DNA of 64,000 nucleotides, taken from Microseira sp041929235. Lineage in GTDB: Bacteria; Cyanobacteriota; Cyanobacteriia; Cyanobacteriales; Aerosakkonemataceae. Below, one piece after another: positions 6,756 to 16,742 of this stretch (position 1 is its first letter; every line of letters starts with the position of its first letter). The notes below the pieces were generated by a model. It did no database searches. It was not told where the DNA came from and saw nothing but the letters and a program-made list of their open reading frames with translations. Location of the stretch: the NCBI RefSeq assembly GCF_041929235.1, contig NZ_JBHFNP010000170.1:62001-126000 (forward strand), in the 5' to 3' direction. Position numbers and translations under genes: made by a program.

Positions 6756-6758
6756 ACG

Positions 6759-6995
6759 GTGATTAACTGGAGATTGGCAGTTGTAATGGCTGAGCGCAAT
6801 ATCAGCAACAAGGAACTGGCTCTCCGAACTGGAATGAACCCCAGATCTATTTCCAGACTCAAAACCCGTCGCCGCCTCACTAGAATTGACGAAGAAACCC
6901 TCAATCTCCTTTGCGACGCACTAAACTGTCAACCAGGGGATTTAATGGTTTATGAAAAGGAGGAAGCCCAGCAGCAAAGGAAGCTGAAAAAATAA
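6759..6995 (+). CDS. XRE-family HTH regulator, copy 2
   Basis: 78 residues with a GTG start. It is a close paralogue of the gene at 6250: the motif ISNKELALRTGMNPRSISRL and the ending LNCQPGDLMVYEKEE match it position for position, and DNA identity is also high. The recognition helix differs (NPRSISRLK against HPTSISKIK), so the two may read different operators. No target is visible. Confidence 0.8.
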   Translation: MINWRLAVVMAERNISNKELALRTGMNPRSISRLKTRRRLTRIDEETLNLLCDALNCQPGDLMVYEKEEAQQQRKLKK

Positions 6996-7141
6996 GCGAT
7001 CGCTCATCCACACCCGCGATTAAGTTATGTTGAGCAGTTGTTAAAAAATATTGGATTTAACCAGAGTATTTTGGGAATGATTATCATAAAGAACGGCGCT
7101 GAAGACTCGCGCCACTTGCATCTACTGAAAAGGAGATTTTC

Positions 7142-7345
7142 ATGGAAAACAACTCACCCGAATTGCAAGTAATCGCGGTGTTGTGTCATACAGATACCTG
7201 CTGTCCAATTGTGGCGGTAGATCCGTCTGCTGCGGAAGCACAACAAGTGGTGATTCAAGATGATTTTGGTCAAAGCGTGAGGATGTCTCGCGAACAGTTT
7301 CGCGTATTAGTTAATTTAGCAAAACAAGGCGAACTTAACGTGTAA
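7142..7345 (+). CDS. Hypothetical 67-residue protein
   Basis: The ATG at 7142 follows AAGGAG by 8 bases. The product has CHTDTCCPIVAVDPSAAEAQ, then VVIQDDFGQSVRMSREQFRV. The second part looks like a short beta/alpha segment seen in small cyanobacterial proteins of unknown function. Cysteines C15, C20 and C21 could bind metal, but no known motif is complete. It stands alone. Confidence 0.6.
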   Translation: MENNSPELQVIAVLCHTDTCCPIVAVDPSAAEAQQVVIQDDFGQSVRMSREQFRVLVNLAKQGELNV

Positions 7346-7395
7346 GCTGGAATTGCTGGCGCGTTCGTGCAGCGTGCCAGCAGCATATCGCTATA

Positions 7396-8024
7396 TTAAA
7401 TTCCAAAAATTAGGTAAACAAAATAAAAATACGTCTCTCTCGCGAGAAACCCAAGCTGACCGTTCAAACTGCGATATCGAGTAGTTGGCGTTGGCGATGG
7501 ATATGCATTTAAACCCAAGTCTCTTGCCATTAATACAGATCGCTTCATATGCAAAGGATCGCTGACAATGAGAAACTTGGTTAATTGGCGATCGCTTGCT
7601 ACTATTTTAGCATTTTTCAGGTTTTGATGCGTAGTTCGAGATGAAGTTTCAATCAAAATATTGGTGGCGGGTATTTTTTGAGCGATATGCCTCCGGCACG
7701 CTGCGCGAACGCATAATTTCTGGCAACAATTGCCTCAGCGGGTTCGTTGCTATTGCCAACTCCGCCTGTAAAAATTATAGTCTGAACTTTCCCTGTTTTA
7801 TAGAGTTGAATCCCGTGATTAATTCTTTCTCTAAAAACGGGAGAGGGTTGATTTCCCCAAACTGCTGCTCCGAGTACAATAGCTGCATCGGCTTTAATAT
7901 CGTTCTGCTGCGTGCCATAGATATAGATACTAAAGGCAATGTAGCCAATTACAACTAGAAACGCAGAGGCAACGCCAAGAGAAATAACCCTCAGCCGTTT
8001 TTTAATTTTACCACTCAGTTGCAT
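7396..8024 (-). pseudogene. YdcF/SanA-like DUF218 protein, broken by a repeat
   Basis: The first part (8024 to about 7653) encodes an N-terminal membrane anchor (VISLGVASAFLVVIGYIAF) and the DUF218 start KADAAIVLGAAVWGNQPSPV, then HGIQLYKTGKVQTIIFTGG. The frame then enters a GCGATATGCC-type repeat at 7682-7707 (encoded residues FAQRAGGISL) and shifts. The second part (7656-7396) continues in another frame as TNILIETSSRTTHQNLKNAK, then FLIVSDPLHMKRSVLMARDL, both typical of the domain. Without the repeat the protein would be about 200 residues. DUF218 proteins are membrane-associated and linked to envelope functions. Confidence 0.8.
7682..7707. repeat. GCGATATGCC/GCTGCGCG repeat inside the ydcF-like gene
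   Basis: GCGATATGCCTCCGGCACGC followed by TGCGCG matches the intergenic repeats at about 379-480, 1630-1680, 4320-4345 and 42660-42705. Here it lies within a coding sequence and marks the point where the frame changes. Confidence 0.75.
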
Positions 8025-8209
8025 AATTTATATCCGTAAGCGATCGCTCATATTTTCCAAATTACAATAAACCAATAGGTTCCTCACAATTTCCTCAATA
8101 TTTTCTCCTATAACCAAGACAGGAGACTTGGGAACCTAGCAAACAAATATAAAATTTTATACCAATTCTTCCACAGTTAGTACTTGGATTCTGCTGGAGT
8201 AATTTTAGT

Positions 8210-9229
8210 ATGAACTACAAGCAGGTTATCATCACCCGTCATGGCGGATCTGAAGTTTTACAATTAGTTGAAAATGAAATTCCAGAACCCAGTGCGGGCG
8301 AAGTGCGGGTAAAAATTTTAGCTACAGTTGCCTCTTTTACAGATATCTTAATTCGCGAAGGGTTATATCCAGGCGTACCCAAACCGCCGTTTTCTCCTGG
8401 TTATGAAATTGTCGGCATTGTCGATAAGCTAGGGGACGGAGTATCGAATTTTGAACTTGGACAGCGAGTAGTTGCGCTAACAATTGTGGGTGGTTATAGC
8501 GAGTTTATTTGCATCGCTGCAACCGAGTTAATTCTAGTACCTGAAAGCGTGGATGCAGGGGAAGCGGTTTGCTTGCCTTTGCACTACGTTACCGCTTATC
8601 AAATGTTGCATCGCATCGCCGCAGTCAAGTCTAATGAACGCATTTTAATCCACGGTGCGGCGGGTGGTGTAGGGACGGCGCTTTTGCAACTGGGTAAGCT
8701 GGCGGGACTGCAAATGTATGGTACAGCTTCTAAATCCAAACATCAACTCATATCCAGCTTAGGCGGAATTCCGATTGATTATAAAAATGAAGATTTTGTC
8801 CAAACAATTCGCACCCTCACCAGCGATGGGGTTGATGTTGTTTTTGATCCGATTGGTGGCGGTCACTTGCTGAATTCTTACAAAACTATGCGCCGGGGTG
8901 GAAGGTTAATTAGTTACGGTGTTTCTGCTGCACTTGCTGTTAAGCAAGGCAGATTTTTAATTGCAGCATCGACATTCGCATTGTTGCCGCTTTTGCAGAT
9001 AATTCCAGATAATCGCAAGGCGGTTTGGTACAATATTGAAGCACTGAAAAAGCAGCATCCGAATTGGTTTAGGGAGGATTTGACAAAACTGTTAAATTTG
9101 TTGGCACAAAAGCAAATTAATCCGATTATAGCGGAACGCTTGCCATTAGCAGAAGTTGCCCGCGCTCATGTTTTACTGGAAAAATCGGCGGTGAGTGGCA
9201 AGTTAATATTGATTTGTAACGATGGTTGA
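8210..9229 (+). CDS. Zinc-independent MDR oxidoreductase (quinone reductase-like)
   Basis: 339 residues of the medium-chain dehydrogenase/reductase family. A GroES-like N-terminal half (residues 1 to about 125, with GYEIVGIVDKLGDGVSNFEL) precedes an NAD(P)-binding Rossmann domain with the motif GAAGGVGTALLQLGKLAG near residue 150. The catalytic zinc ligands of alcohol dehydrogenases are missing, as in NADPH:quinone oxidoreductases and enoyl reductases. The ending EVARAHVLLEKSAVSGKLIL is typical. It is probably an NADPH-dependent reductase of small enones or quinones; the substrate cannot be told. It appears to be a single-gene unit, convergent with malQ. Confidence 0.85.
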   Translation: MNYKQVIITRHGGSEVLQLVENEIPEPSAGEVRVKILATVASFTDILIREGLYPGVPKPPFSPGYEIVGIVDKLGDGVSNFELGQRVVALTIVGGYSEFICIAATELILVPESVDAGEAVCLPLHYVTAYQMLHRIAAVKSNERILIHGAAGGVGTALLQLGKLAGLQMYGTASKSKHQLISSLGGIPIDYKNEDFVQTIRTLTSDGVDVVFDPIGGGHLLNSYKTMRRGGRLISYGVSAALAVKQGRFLIAASTFALLPLLQIIPDNRKAVWYNIEALKKQHPNWFREDLTKLLNLLAQKQINPIIAERLPLAEVARAHVLLEKSAVSGKLILICNDG

Positions 9230-9284
9230 ATTAGGATGGTGCCGTACTCTGCTTGCTAACGCACCCTACAGATAAACGAATAAC

Positions 9285-10799
9285 CTAACGGTTGTAGAGT
9301 TGGGTTAATTCTAACAAGCGATCGCTCAATTCCTCCGTAAGTTCTTCCGAACTTTCATAGCGCCAGCGCCAGTTACCGGGAATTTTACTCGGATCGTTCA
9401 TCCGCGCGCGATTATCCAAACCTAAAATATCTTGCAGCGGGATAATCGCTAATTTCGCAACTGAAGCTAAAGCGGTGCGGATGAGAACCCAATTTATTTC
9501 TTGGATATCGTCAGGAGAAGAATAACCCAAATATTGCGCCAAAAATTGTTTTTCTTTGTCACTAGCTTTCCCCCACCATCCAATTGCGGTATCGTTGTCG
9601 TGAGTGCCGCTGTAAACTACACTGTTGGGGACATAATTGTGCGGTAAGTGGGTATTGGTGGCGTCTTCGCTAAAGGCAAACATCAAGATTCGCATACCGG
9701 GAAAATGGAAGCGATCGCGCAATTCTTCCACTTCTTTAGTAATAATCCCCAAATCCTCTGCCAAAATTGGCGGCATATCTCCCAACGCGCTACGCAAAGT
9801 TTCAAATAACTCTTCTCCAGGCGCTTTTAACCATTCGCCATTGATGGCATTTTCTTCCCCAGCAGGTACTTGCCAATAGGCTTCAAATCCGCGAAAATGA
9901 TCGACGCGAACCAAGTCTACATATTGCAGCGTCGCTTTAAACCTGTCGATCCACCAAGCAAAATTAGTTTTTTCCAATTCTGACCAATTATAAACCGGAT
10001 TGCCCCACAATTGTCCGGTTTCGCTAAAGTAATCTGGGGGAACTCCGGCGATAAAAGCGGGGTCAAAAGTTTCTGGATTGAGTTTAAATATATCCCGATT
10101 TGCCCAAACATCGGCGCTGTTGTGACAAACATAAATCGAGATATCGCCGATAATTTTTATCCCTTTTTCCTTGGCGTATTCCCGTAGCTTTGACCACTGG
10201 TCAAAAAACTTAAATTGTAAGAACTTGTGAAAAGCAATGCTGTCTTTTAATGCTGCCGATTTAGCTTTGAGGGCGTCGGGTTCGCGTCGAGCGATCGCGC
10301 GTTCCCAATTGTTCCAACTTTTCCCCTCATTCGCTGCTAATAATGCCATAAATAAAGCATAATCATCCAACCAATAAGCTTGCGCTTGACAAAATTCTTC
10401 AAACGCCGCTTTCTGTTTGCTGGTTAGCGAGGCATGAAAACTCTTATAGGCTATTTTGAGTAATTGTATTTTGTGCGGAACAACTGCATCAAACTTGACT
10501 TTATATCGAGCTAAATCTGCTTGTATCGGTATTAACTCATCTCGACTTAATAACCCTTCTTCGGCTAATAAATCGAGACTAATCAGCAAGTGATTGCCTG
10601 CAAAAGCGCTAAAATTCATCGTATAGGGGGAATGTTCGTATCCGGTAGGCCCCAAAGGCAGAATTTGCCACAACTTTTGACCGCTTTTTTCTAAAAAATC
10701 TACAAACTCGTAAGCATATTTGCCTAAATCGCCAATTCCAAATCGGCTCGGTAAACTTGTCGGTTGTAACAGAATTCCACTGGCGCGTTGAAAATACAT
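9285..10799 (-). CDS. malQ: 4-alpha-glucanotransferase (GH77)
   Basis: 504 residues, a normal length for the bacterial/plant disproportionating enzyme. Family motifs are intact: SGILLQPTSLPSRFGIGDLG at the N terminus, the nucleophile region DLVRVDHFRGFEAYW, the acid/base region PPILAEDLGIITKEV, and SGTHDNDTAIGWW. It transfers glucan segments between maltodextrins and releases glucose or maltose in cytosolic glycogen and maltose metabolism. The divergent treS-maltokinase gene begins 324 bases away, so the two are probably linked in maltose and trehalose turnover. Confidence 0.95.
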   Translation of the reverse strand: MYFQRASGILLQPTSLPSRFGIGDLGKYAYEFVDFLEKSGQKLWQILPLGPTGYEHSPYTMNFSAFAGNHLLISLDLLAEEGLLSRDELIPIQADLARYKVKFDAVVPHKIQLLKIAYKSFHASLTSKQKAAFEEFCQAQAYWLDDYALFMALLAANEGKSWNNWERAIARREPDALKAKSAALKDSIAFHKFLQFKFFDQWSKLREYAKEKGIKIIGDISIYVCHNSADVWANRDIFKLNPETFDPAFIAGVPPDYFSETGQLWGNPVYNWSELEKTNFAWWIDRFKATLQYVDLVRVDHFRGFEAYWQVPAGEENAINGEWLKAPGEELFETLRSALGDMPPILAEDLGIITKEVEELRDRFHFPGMRILMFAFSEDATNTHLPHNYVPNSVVYSGTHDNDTAIGWWGKASDKEKQFLAQYLGYSSPDDIQEINWVLIRTALASVAKLAIIPLQDILGLDNRARMNDPSKIPGNWRWRYESSEELTEELSDRLLELTQLYNR

Positions 10800-10956
10800 G
10801 TTGTTTTTTGGGTTGCGATCGACCTGTAATCTTAACTATAACACGAATCTTATTCAATTCGACTTCAGATAGATTTTAATCTGACTTTAGATAGAAGACT
10901 GCGGCGAGTAAACCAGGTAACTTGTCTTGTGAGTAACAAAAATGGCTATTTTTTAT

Positions 10957-11096
10957 TGAACCGCAAAAGACGCAGAGGACGCAGAGAAAAGAAGAAGAGG
11001 TAATCAGGGATTGAGAATAGAGTAATGTAGCTGTCTAAATTTGATTCAATTCTCTCTTTCCTCTACCTCTGCGCTCTCTGCGTCTTTTGCGGTTCA
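10957..11096. repeat. Long inverted repeat between malQ and treS
   Basis: The arms GAACCGCAAAAGACGCAGAG (from about 10959) and CTCTGCGTCTTTTGCGGTTC (ending about 11096) are complementary and extend inwards with imperfect pairing, enclosing about 60 bases. This CGCAAAGACGCAGAG repeat is common between genes in cyanobacteria. It fills most of the 324-base malQ-treS spacer, and the arm nearest treS lies about 27 bases before its ATG, so a hairpin could form in the treS leader. Confidence 0.75.
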
Positions 11097-11123
11097 TTTT
11101 CAGCTCCTATCTCGGCAGGAAAA

Positions 11124-14100
11124 ATGCAAAAACAGACCCTAAATAACGATCCTATTTGGTTTAAGAACGCGATTATTTATGAAGCGCCTGTTCGTGCGTT
11201 TGCTGACAGCAATGGGGATGGGATTGGCGACTTTCGCGGGATGACGGAAAAGCTGGATTATCTGCAAGATTTAGGGATTAATGCGGTTTGGATATTGCCG
11301 TTTTTTCCTTCGCCGCTGAAGGATGATGGGTATGATATTGCTGACTATACTACGGTTAATCCAATCTACGGGACGTTGGAGGATTTTAAAGAGTTTTTAG
11401 AGGCGGCGCATCAGCGGGAAATTAGGGTAATTATTGAGTTAATTGTTAATCATACTTCGGCTCAGCATCCTTGGTTTCAACGCGCAAGGCGCGCGCCTAA
11501 AGATAGTGTATATCGCGATTTTTATATTGGGAGCGATACGCCGGAGAAATATCAGGAAGCGAGGATTATTTTTCAGGAGTTTGAGACATCAAATAGGAGT
11601 TGGGATGCGGTTGCGAAAGCTTATTATTGGCATCGGTTTTACTCGCATCAACCGGATTTAAATTATGATAATCCGGCGGTGCGGGAGTGTTTAAGGTTCT
11701 CGATTTTTGGTTGGAGATGGGGGTAGATGGACTGCGTTTGGATGCGGTTCCTTATTTATACGAACGGGAAGGGACTAATTGCGAAAATTTGTGGGAAACT
11801 CATGTTTTTTTAAAGGAGTTACGCCAGCATGTAGATGAAAAGTATCCGAATAGAATGGTGTTGGCGGAGGCGAATCAATGGCCTGAAGATGCGGCACAAT
11901 ATTATGGAGAAGGGGATGAGTGTCACATGAATTTTCACTTTCCCTTGATGCCGCGTTTGTTTATGTCTTTGCGGATGGAAGATTGCTTTCCGATTATTGA
12001 TATTCTGCAACAAACTCCGGCGATTCCGGATAATTGTCAGTGGGCGTTATTTTTGCGGAATCACGATGAATTAACGCTGGAGATGGTGACGGATGAAGAT
12101 AGAGATTATATGTATCGGATGTATGCTCAAGATCCGGTGATGCGGGTTAATTTGGGGATTCGTCGTCGGTTGGCGCCTTTGTTAGGAAATGACCGCAGGC
12201 AGATAGAATTGTTGAATAGTTTGCTGTTGTCTTTGCCGGGAACTCCCGTACTTTATTATGGGGATGAAATCGGCATGGGGGATAATGTTTATGTGGGCGA
12301 TCGCAACGGGGTTCGCACGCCGATGCAGTGGAGTAGCGATCGCAATGCGGGTTTTAGTCGCGCTAACCCCCAGCGGTTATATTTACCCGTGATTGTAGAC
12401 TCGGAATATCATTACGAAGCTGTTAATGTAGAAGCGCAAAGAGCAAACCCGAATTCGCTTTGGTATACGATGAAACGCTTAATTGCTACCCGCAAGCGTT
12501 TTCAGGCATTTGGGAAAGGTAGTTTTGAATTATTGTACCCCCATAATCGCAAAGTTCTTGCTTTCACTCGCACCTATAATGAAGAATCTCAGATTGAGAA
12601 ATCTGAAATTATCTTATTGGTGGCGAATTTGTCCCGCTTTGTGCAAACGGTGGAATTGGATTTATCGCGGTTTAAGGGGATGGTGCCAACGGAAATTTTC
12701 GGGCATTCGGAGTTTCCACCGATTGGGGATGCGCCTTATTTTTTCAGTCTTAGTCCTTATGGGTTTTATTGGTTTACTCTTCAGTATAAACCGGCATTTA
12801 ACCAACCGCAGAAACCACAAGCTGAATTGCCAATGTTGGTTGTTAGCGGGGAATGGCAAAATGCGTTCTCGCAACGAGAATACAGAAGTAATCTGGAATC
12901 TATTTTGCGCGGTTATTTGTATAGCAGTTCTTGGTTTGGCAGTAAAAATCGCACGGTTCAAGCTGCATATATTGTTGAAGCGATCGCTATCCCTTACAAG
13001 GACACGCCTGCGAAGATAATTTGGTTCCAGGTAGACTATATTCAGGGAAATTCGGAAACTTATTTGTTGCTGCTTGCTTATGCAGAAGGCGAACAAGCAA
13101 TACAGCTTTTAACGGAAATGCCTCAAACTGTAATCGGTCGCCTTCAGGTTAATCCAGAAGAAGATGGGGTTTTATTTGACGCCGCCGCAGATAAATACTT
13201 TCTTTCCTCGTTGCTTTCTGCGATCGTACAAAGTCATCGCTTTAAAGGAATGAATGGCGAATTAGTTGCTTCGCCTACAGATTTATTCTTAAAAATAGCA
13301 GCAGAAGCATCGGATATTGAACCGAAAATTTTAAAGGGGGAACACAGAAATATTGCTATTGTGTATGGCGATCGCTTAATCCTCAAACTGTTTCGCAAAG
13401 TCGAGTCGGGTATTAACCCGGAGCTGGAGATTGGGCGCTTTTTAGACCAAAAACAACGTTTAAATCATTTTGCACCCCTTGCCGGGGCGCTGGAATACCG
13501 CCGTTTTGATACCCAGACTCCCATACCAGGCAATGCGCGACATGCCTCAAACTCTCTACCGATGACGGTGGGGGTATTGCAAGAGTTTATCCAAGATACC
13601 CGCAGCGGGTGGGATTATACTTTGGATAGCTGGCGGGATTTTTGCGATCGCGTCATCACCCAACAAGCGCACATCACAGAAGTTCCCATCGCTTCAGGAT
13701 CGTTATTAGAGTTACAAGCGGCGGATATTCCCGAATTGGCATTTGAAACGATCGATGCCTATCTATCTAATGTTCAACTGTTAGGTGAAAGTCCCGCCCA
13801 ACTCCATATTGCTCTTGCTTCCGATGCAGAGAATCCCGATTTTGCACCAGAACCTTTTTCGTTATTTTACCAGCGGTCGATTTACCAATACGCGCGAAAT
13901 TTAACCGGGCAAGTCTTTCTGTTATTGAAAGATCGGTTGAAGTCTTTACCGCCGGATATTCAACCGTTGGCGAAAGCTGTCCTTAACCGCCAAGAAGAGT
14001 TTTTCGGACGCTTCCGGTTAGTGTTAAATCAAAAAATTACCGCCATGGGTACCCGCTATCAAGGCGATTACCATTTGGGGCAAGTTCTTTATACGGGGAA

Positions 14101-14503
14101 AGACTTTATCATTATTGATTTTGAAGGGAAACCAACTCGTCCGTTAAGCGAAAGAAGAATGAAGCGATCGCCTCTGCGCGATGTAGCGGGAATGCTGCAA
14201 TCTTTCAACGATGCTGCTAGCATTGCCTTTGCTAATGAAGTCGAAAGCGGCACGATCCAGTCTAAAGATCTGCGCTTAATGGAAGCTGGGAATCAGTTTT
14301 GGGTTTACTGGGTTAGCGCCGCTTTCCTCAAAGGGTATCTAAAAGTAGCAAGTGGGGATAATTTCTTACCAAAAACAACCGAGGAATTGCATCTGCTGCT
14401 GGATGTCTATCTTTTGGAAAAAGTGATTTATAACTTAGGCGAAAAACTCAACCATCGCCCGGGATTGTTGGAAATTACACTCAAGCAAATGCTCAAATTT
14501 TAG
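11124..14503 (+). pseudogene. treS: Trehalose synthase-maltokinase fusion with one frameshift
   Basis: Two overlapping frames together make one protein of about 1,125 residues. The first (11124 to about 11690) has the GH13 start IWFKNAIIYEAPVRAFADSN. The second (from about 11687) carries the nucleophile motif GVDGLRLDAVPYLYERE, MVLAEANQWPEDAAQYY and FLRNHDELTLE, then the TreS C-terminal region and, from about residue 560 of the second frame, a maltokinase (Pep2/Mak-like) domain with IIDFEGKPTRPLSERR. TreS interconverts maltose and trehalose; maltokinase makes maltose 1-phosphate for GlgE. The frame changes at CGGGAGTGTTTAAG (about 11683-11696), where REAMFKVL-like residues are expected. Either a small deletion or a sequencing error. 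Confidence 0.88.
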
Positions 14504-14513
14504 TTAGGTATTT

Positions 14514-15371
14514 ATGAACTCGTTAAAACAACTTGTCCTAGCAACAAATAATACCGAATCAAACTTATCAAGCGGGTCGATTTTCTTCGTTGGTACTGCA
14601 ACTGTCGTGCTGCGCTACGCGGGATTTACCATCCTCACCGACCCGAATTTTTTGCATCAAGGCGACCACGTGCATTTAGGTTACGGATTGCGTTCAAAAC
14701 GTAGAACCAATCCAGCAATTGAAATCGAGCAATTGCCGCCGCTGGATTTTGTGGTTTTATCCCACATGCACGACGATCATTTCGACCGCATCGCTGCCGA
14801 AAAACTCGATAAAAATGTACCAATCGTTACAACCCACCACGCCGCAACCGATCTGAAACAGAAAGGATTCACCGCGCCACAACCGCTTAATACTTGGGAA
14901 ACATTAACTATTACCAAAGGGGAAAATTCTGTCCGCATTACTGCTATGCCGGGAAGACACGGTCCAGGAATTTTAGCAGCTATTTTACCGCCAGTAATGG
15001 GAAGTATGTTGGAGTTTCAGTCGCCAACAAAACAGACTGTATTTCGCCTCTACATTACTGGCGATACTTTAGTTTATGAAGATTTAAAAGAAATTCCTAA
15101 ACGCTATCCCGATATCGATTTAGCCTTGTTACACCTGGGAGGAACGCAAGCTTTCGGAATTCTGCTGACGATGGATGCAAAACAAGGATTGCAGGCAATT
15201 CAAATTATTGCTCCCCAAATGGCAATTCCGATTCACTTTAATGATTACACTGTCTTTAAGTCGCCGCTTGAGGATTTTATGCGGGCAGTTACAGCAGCTG
15301 GTTTGGATGGACGGGTAAGGTATTTAAGTCATGGAGAAACTTATACCTTTAATGTGTCCGAAGCGTATTGA
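14514..15371 (+). CDS. MBL-fold metal-dependent hydrolase
   Basis: 285 residues with the metallo-beta-lactamase signature LSHMHDDHFDRI near residue 85. Further metal ligands are likely in AMPGRHGPG, YITGDTLVYED and MAIPIHFNDY. The start region SGSIFFVGTATVVLRYAGFT places it in the NAPE-PLD/UlaG-like group of hydrolases. It begins 10 bases after the treS stop and may be cotranscribed. The substrate is unknown. Confidence 0.85.
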   Translation: MNSLKQLVLATNNTESNLSSGSIFFVGTATVVLRYAGFTILTDPNFLHQGDHVHLGYGLRSKRRTNPAIEIEQLPPLDFVVLSHMHDDHFDRIAAEKLDKNVPIVTTHHAATDLKQKGFTAPQPLNTWETLTITKGENSVRITAMPGRHGPGILAAILPPVMGSMLEFQSPTKQTVFRLYITGDTLVYEDLKEIPKRYPDIDLALLHLGGTQAFGILLTMDAKQGLQAIQIIAPQMAIPIHFNDYTVFKSPLEDFMRAVTAAGLDGRVRYLSHGETYTFNVSEAY

Positions 15372-15462
15372 CTTCTGGCAAAAGTGCAAGAAAATAAATT
15401 TCTGGTTGTAGGGGCGGGTTTTAACCAAACAGGACTTATAATATTTCCAGTAGATGGCGGGA

Positions 15463-15526
15463 GTAGGGGCACGGCATTTTATACCTATTGCCAGCACAGA
15501 TAACCTTAAATATGCCGTGCCCCTAC
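15463..15526. repeat. Inverted repeat GTAGGGGCACGGCA
   Basis: The arms GTAGGGGCACGGCATTTTAT (about 15463-15482) and AAATATGCCGTGCCCCTAC (about 15508-15526) pair into a stem with a 25-base loop. The same GTAGGGGCACGGCA / TGCCGTGCCCCTAC pair recurs at about 47597-47670, so it is a dispersed repeat. The downstream arm touches the enzyme remnant at 15530. Confidence 0.75.
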
Positions 15527-15529
15527 ATG

Positions 15530-15694
15530 CCCCAACTAAATCAACTCAATAAACTTGGGCTAGATGATAAAGAGTGGGTCGTTGTAATTGATACTAAAGA
15601 TCCTCGGTTTATCAAGGAAGAGAAAACTTACACCAACGGTAATAAAGTGCCGGTGGCGGCGCGAAGTCTCGTAGTGTTGCGCTGTTTGGGTTGA
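15530..15694 (+). pseudogene. C-terminal remnant, possibly of a glycogen debranching enzyme
   Basis: The open frame ends with KEWVVVIDTKDPRFIKEEKT, YTNGNKVPVAARSLVVLR. A VxxDT segment followed by V.VxARSLVVL is the usual end of isoamylase/GlgX-type and related GH13 enzymes. Everything upstream of about 15530 is a repeat, so only the last 55 or so residues remain. Its place beside treS and malQ fits a lost glucan gene. The family assignment is an inference. Confidence 0.5.
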
Positions 15695-15728
15695 TACTGC
15701 TAGAAGTAGGGTGCGATCGCAACGCACC

Positions 15729-16604
15729 CTACTTTTGCGATGCGATCGTTGCGTTCTTACCAAATTGTTTCCATTGAATCGCTACCTCTGTTAAATTAAC
15801 TCCCGTGAGGTTTGCCTCCCTAAAAACGGCCTGCTTAACGACTGCCCGTTTTAAGTTCGCTCCTGTTAAGTTTGCCTCTCTAAAGACGACTCCTTCCAAG
15901 TGCGCGCTTTGAAAGTTTGCCCCCGTTAAGTCAGTTTGATGGAAAACTACATCTTTAAAATGTGCCCCTTTCAAGCAAGCATTCTGAAGGTTTGTCTGCC
16001 AAAAGACTGTTTTTAAGAAAACGGATCGCTCCAGGTTGGCTGATCGAAGATTGACCTTGCTCAGATGCGATCGCCTAAAATATACTTCTTTGATTTCTGC
16101 TTCTTGAAGGTCAGTGCGCTCCAAGTTTGTTTCCTGAATTGTTGCTAGACTCAAGTCAGCTTTCCTTAAAAGCGACCCAATCAGAAAAGATTTCCAAAAA
16201 GTTGTCTCCCGAAGAGAAGCTGCTGTTAAATTGGCGCGCAAAATGATGGCTTTTTGAAGGTCTGTCCCTTCCAAACAAGCTCCCTGAAGGTTAGCGCCGC
16301 TGAGGTTGGCTTGGAAGAGAACTGCCAATTCCAAGTTTGCCTGACTTAGGTATGCCCGACTCAAGTTTGCCAATTCCAGGTTTGCTTGTTTAAGATTGGC
16401 ATCTCTGAGGTTGGCGCGGCTGAAGTCGGTTGCCAAAAGGTTTGCTCTGTAAAAGTTTGCACCTTGTAAGTATGCCCCGCCACAATTGGCTGCCGTTAGA
16501 TCGGCATAACTGAGGTCGATCTCGAACTCGCAACTTTCTGGCTTGTGGCGATTCCAAACATATACTCCTTGTTTCAACTGTGCCAGATGTTCCAGATTCG
16601 CCAT
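15729..16604 (-). CDS. Pentapeptide-repeat protein
   Basis: 291 residues, nearly all A(N/D)Lxx-type pentapeptide repeats (for example ANLRDANLKQANLELANLSR, and later EANLTGANLKRAVVKQAVFR), predicting a right-handed quadrilateral beta-helix of some 45 units. No signal peptide, membrane segment or other domain is seen. The N-terminal 25 residues (LEHLAQLKQGVYVWN) resemble a lead-in shared by many cyanobacterial members. Such proteins are very abundant in cyanobacteria and mostly of unknown role; there is no basis for a gyrase-protection claim. Confidence 0.9.
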   Translation of the reverse strand: MANLEHLAQLKQGVYVWNRHKPESCEFEIDLSYADLTAANCGGAYLQGANFYRANLLATDFSRANLRDANLKQANLELANLSRAYLSQANLELAVLFQANLSGANLQGACLEGTDLQKAIILRANLTAASLRETTFWKSFLIGSLLRKADLSLATIQETNLERTDLQEAEIKEVYFRRSHLSKVNLRSANLERSVFLKTVFWQTNLQNACLKGAHFKDVVFHQTDLTGANFQSAHLEGVVFREANLTGANLKRAVVKQAVFREANLTGVNLTEVAIQWKQFGKNATIASQK

Positions 16605-16742
16605 TCAGCGGCAGTCCTTGTGCTATTGTTTGCTCATTTATGCTAGCCGAGTTGTCGGCTATCTACCAGGTGCGGCTAGTTATAGCAAAATTAACCCGCA
16701 AATTCTACAATTATGGCAATGTAAATAGTTACACTTGCATGA

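Noticed and set aside
12483..13096. Open frames of 178 (+) and 144 (-) codons inside the treS-maltokinase gene
   Set aside because: The treS frame carries all family motifs; these alternative frames have basic, low-complexity composition and no start signal.
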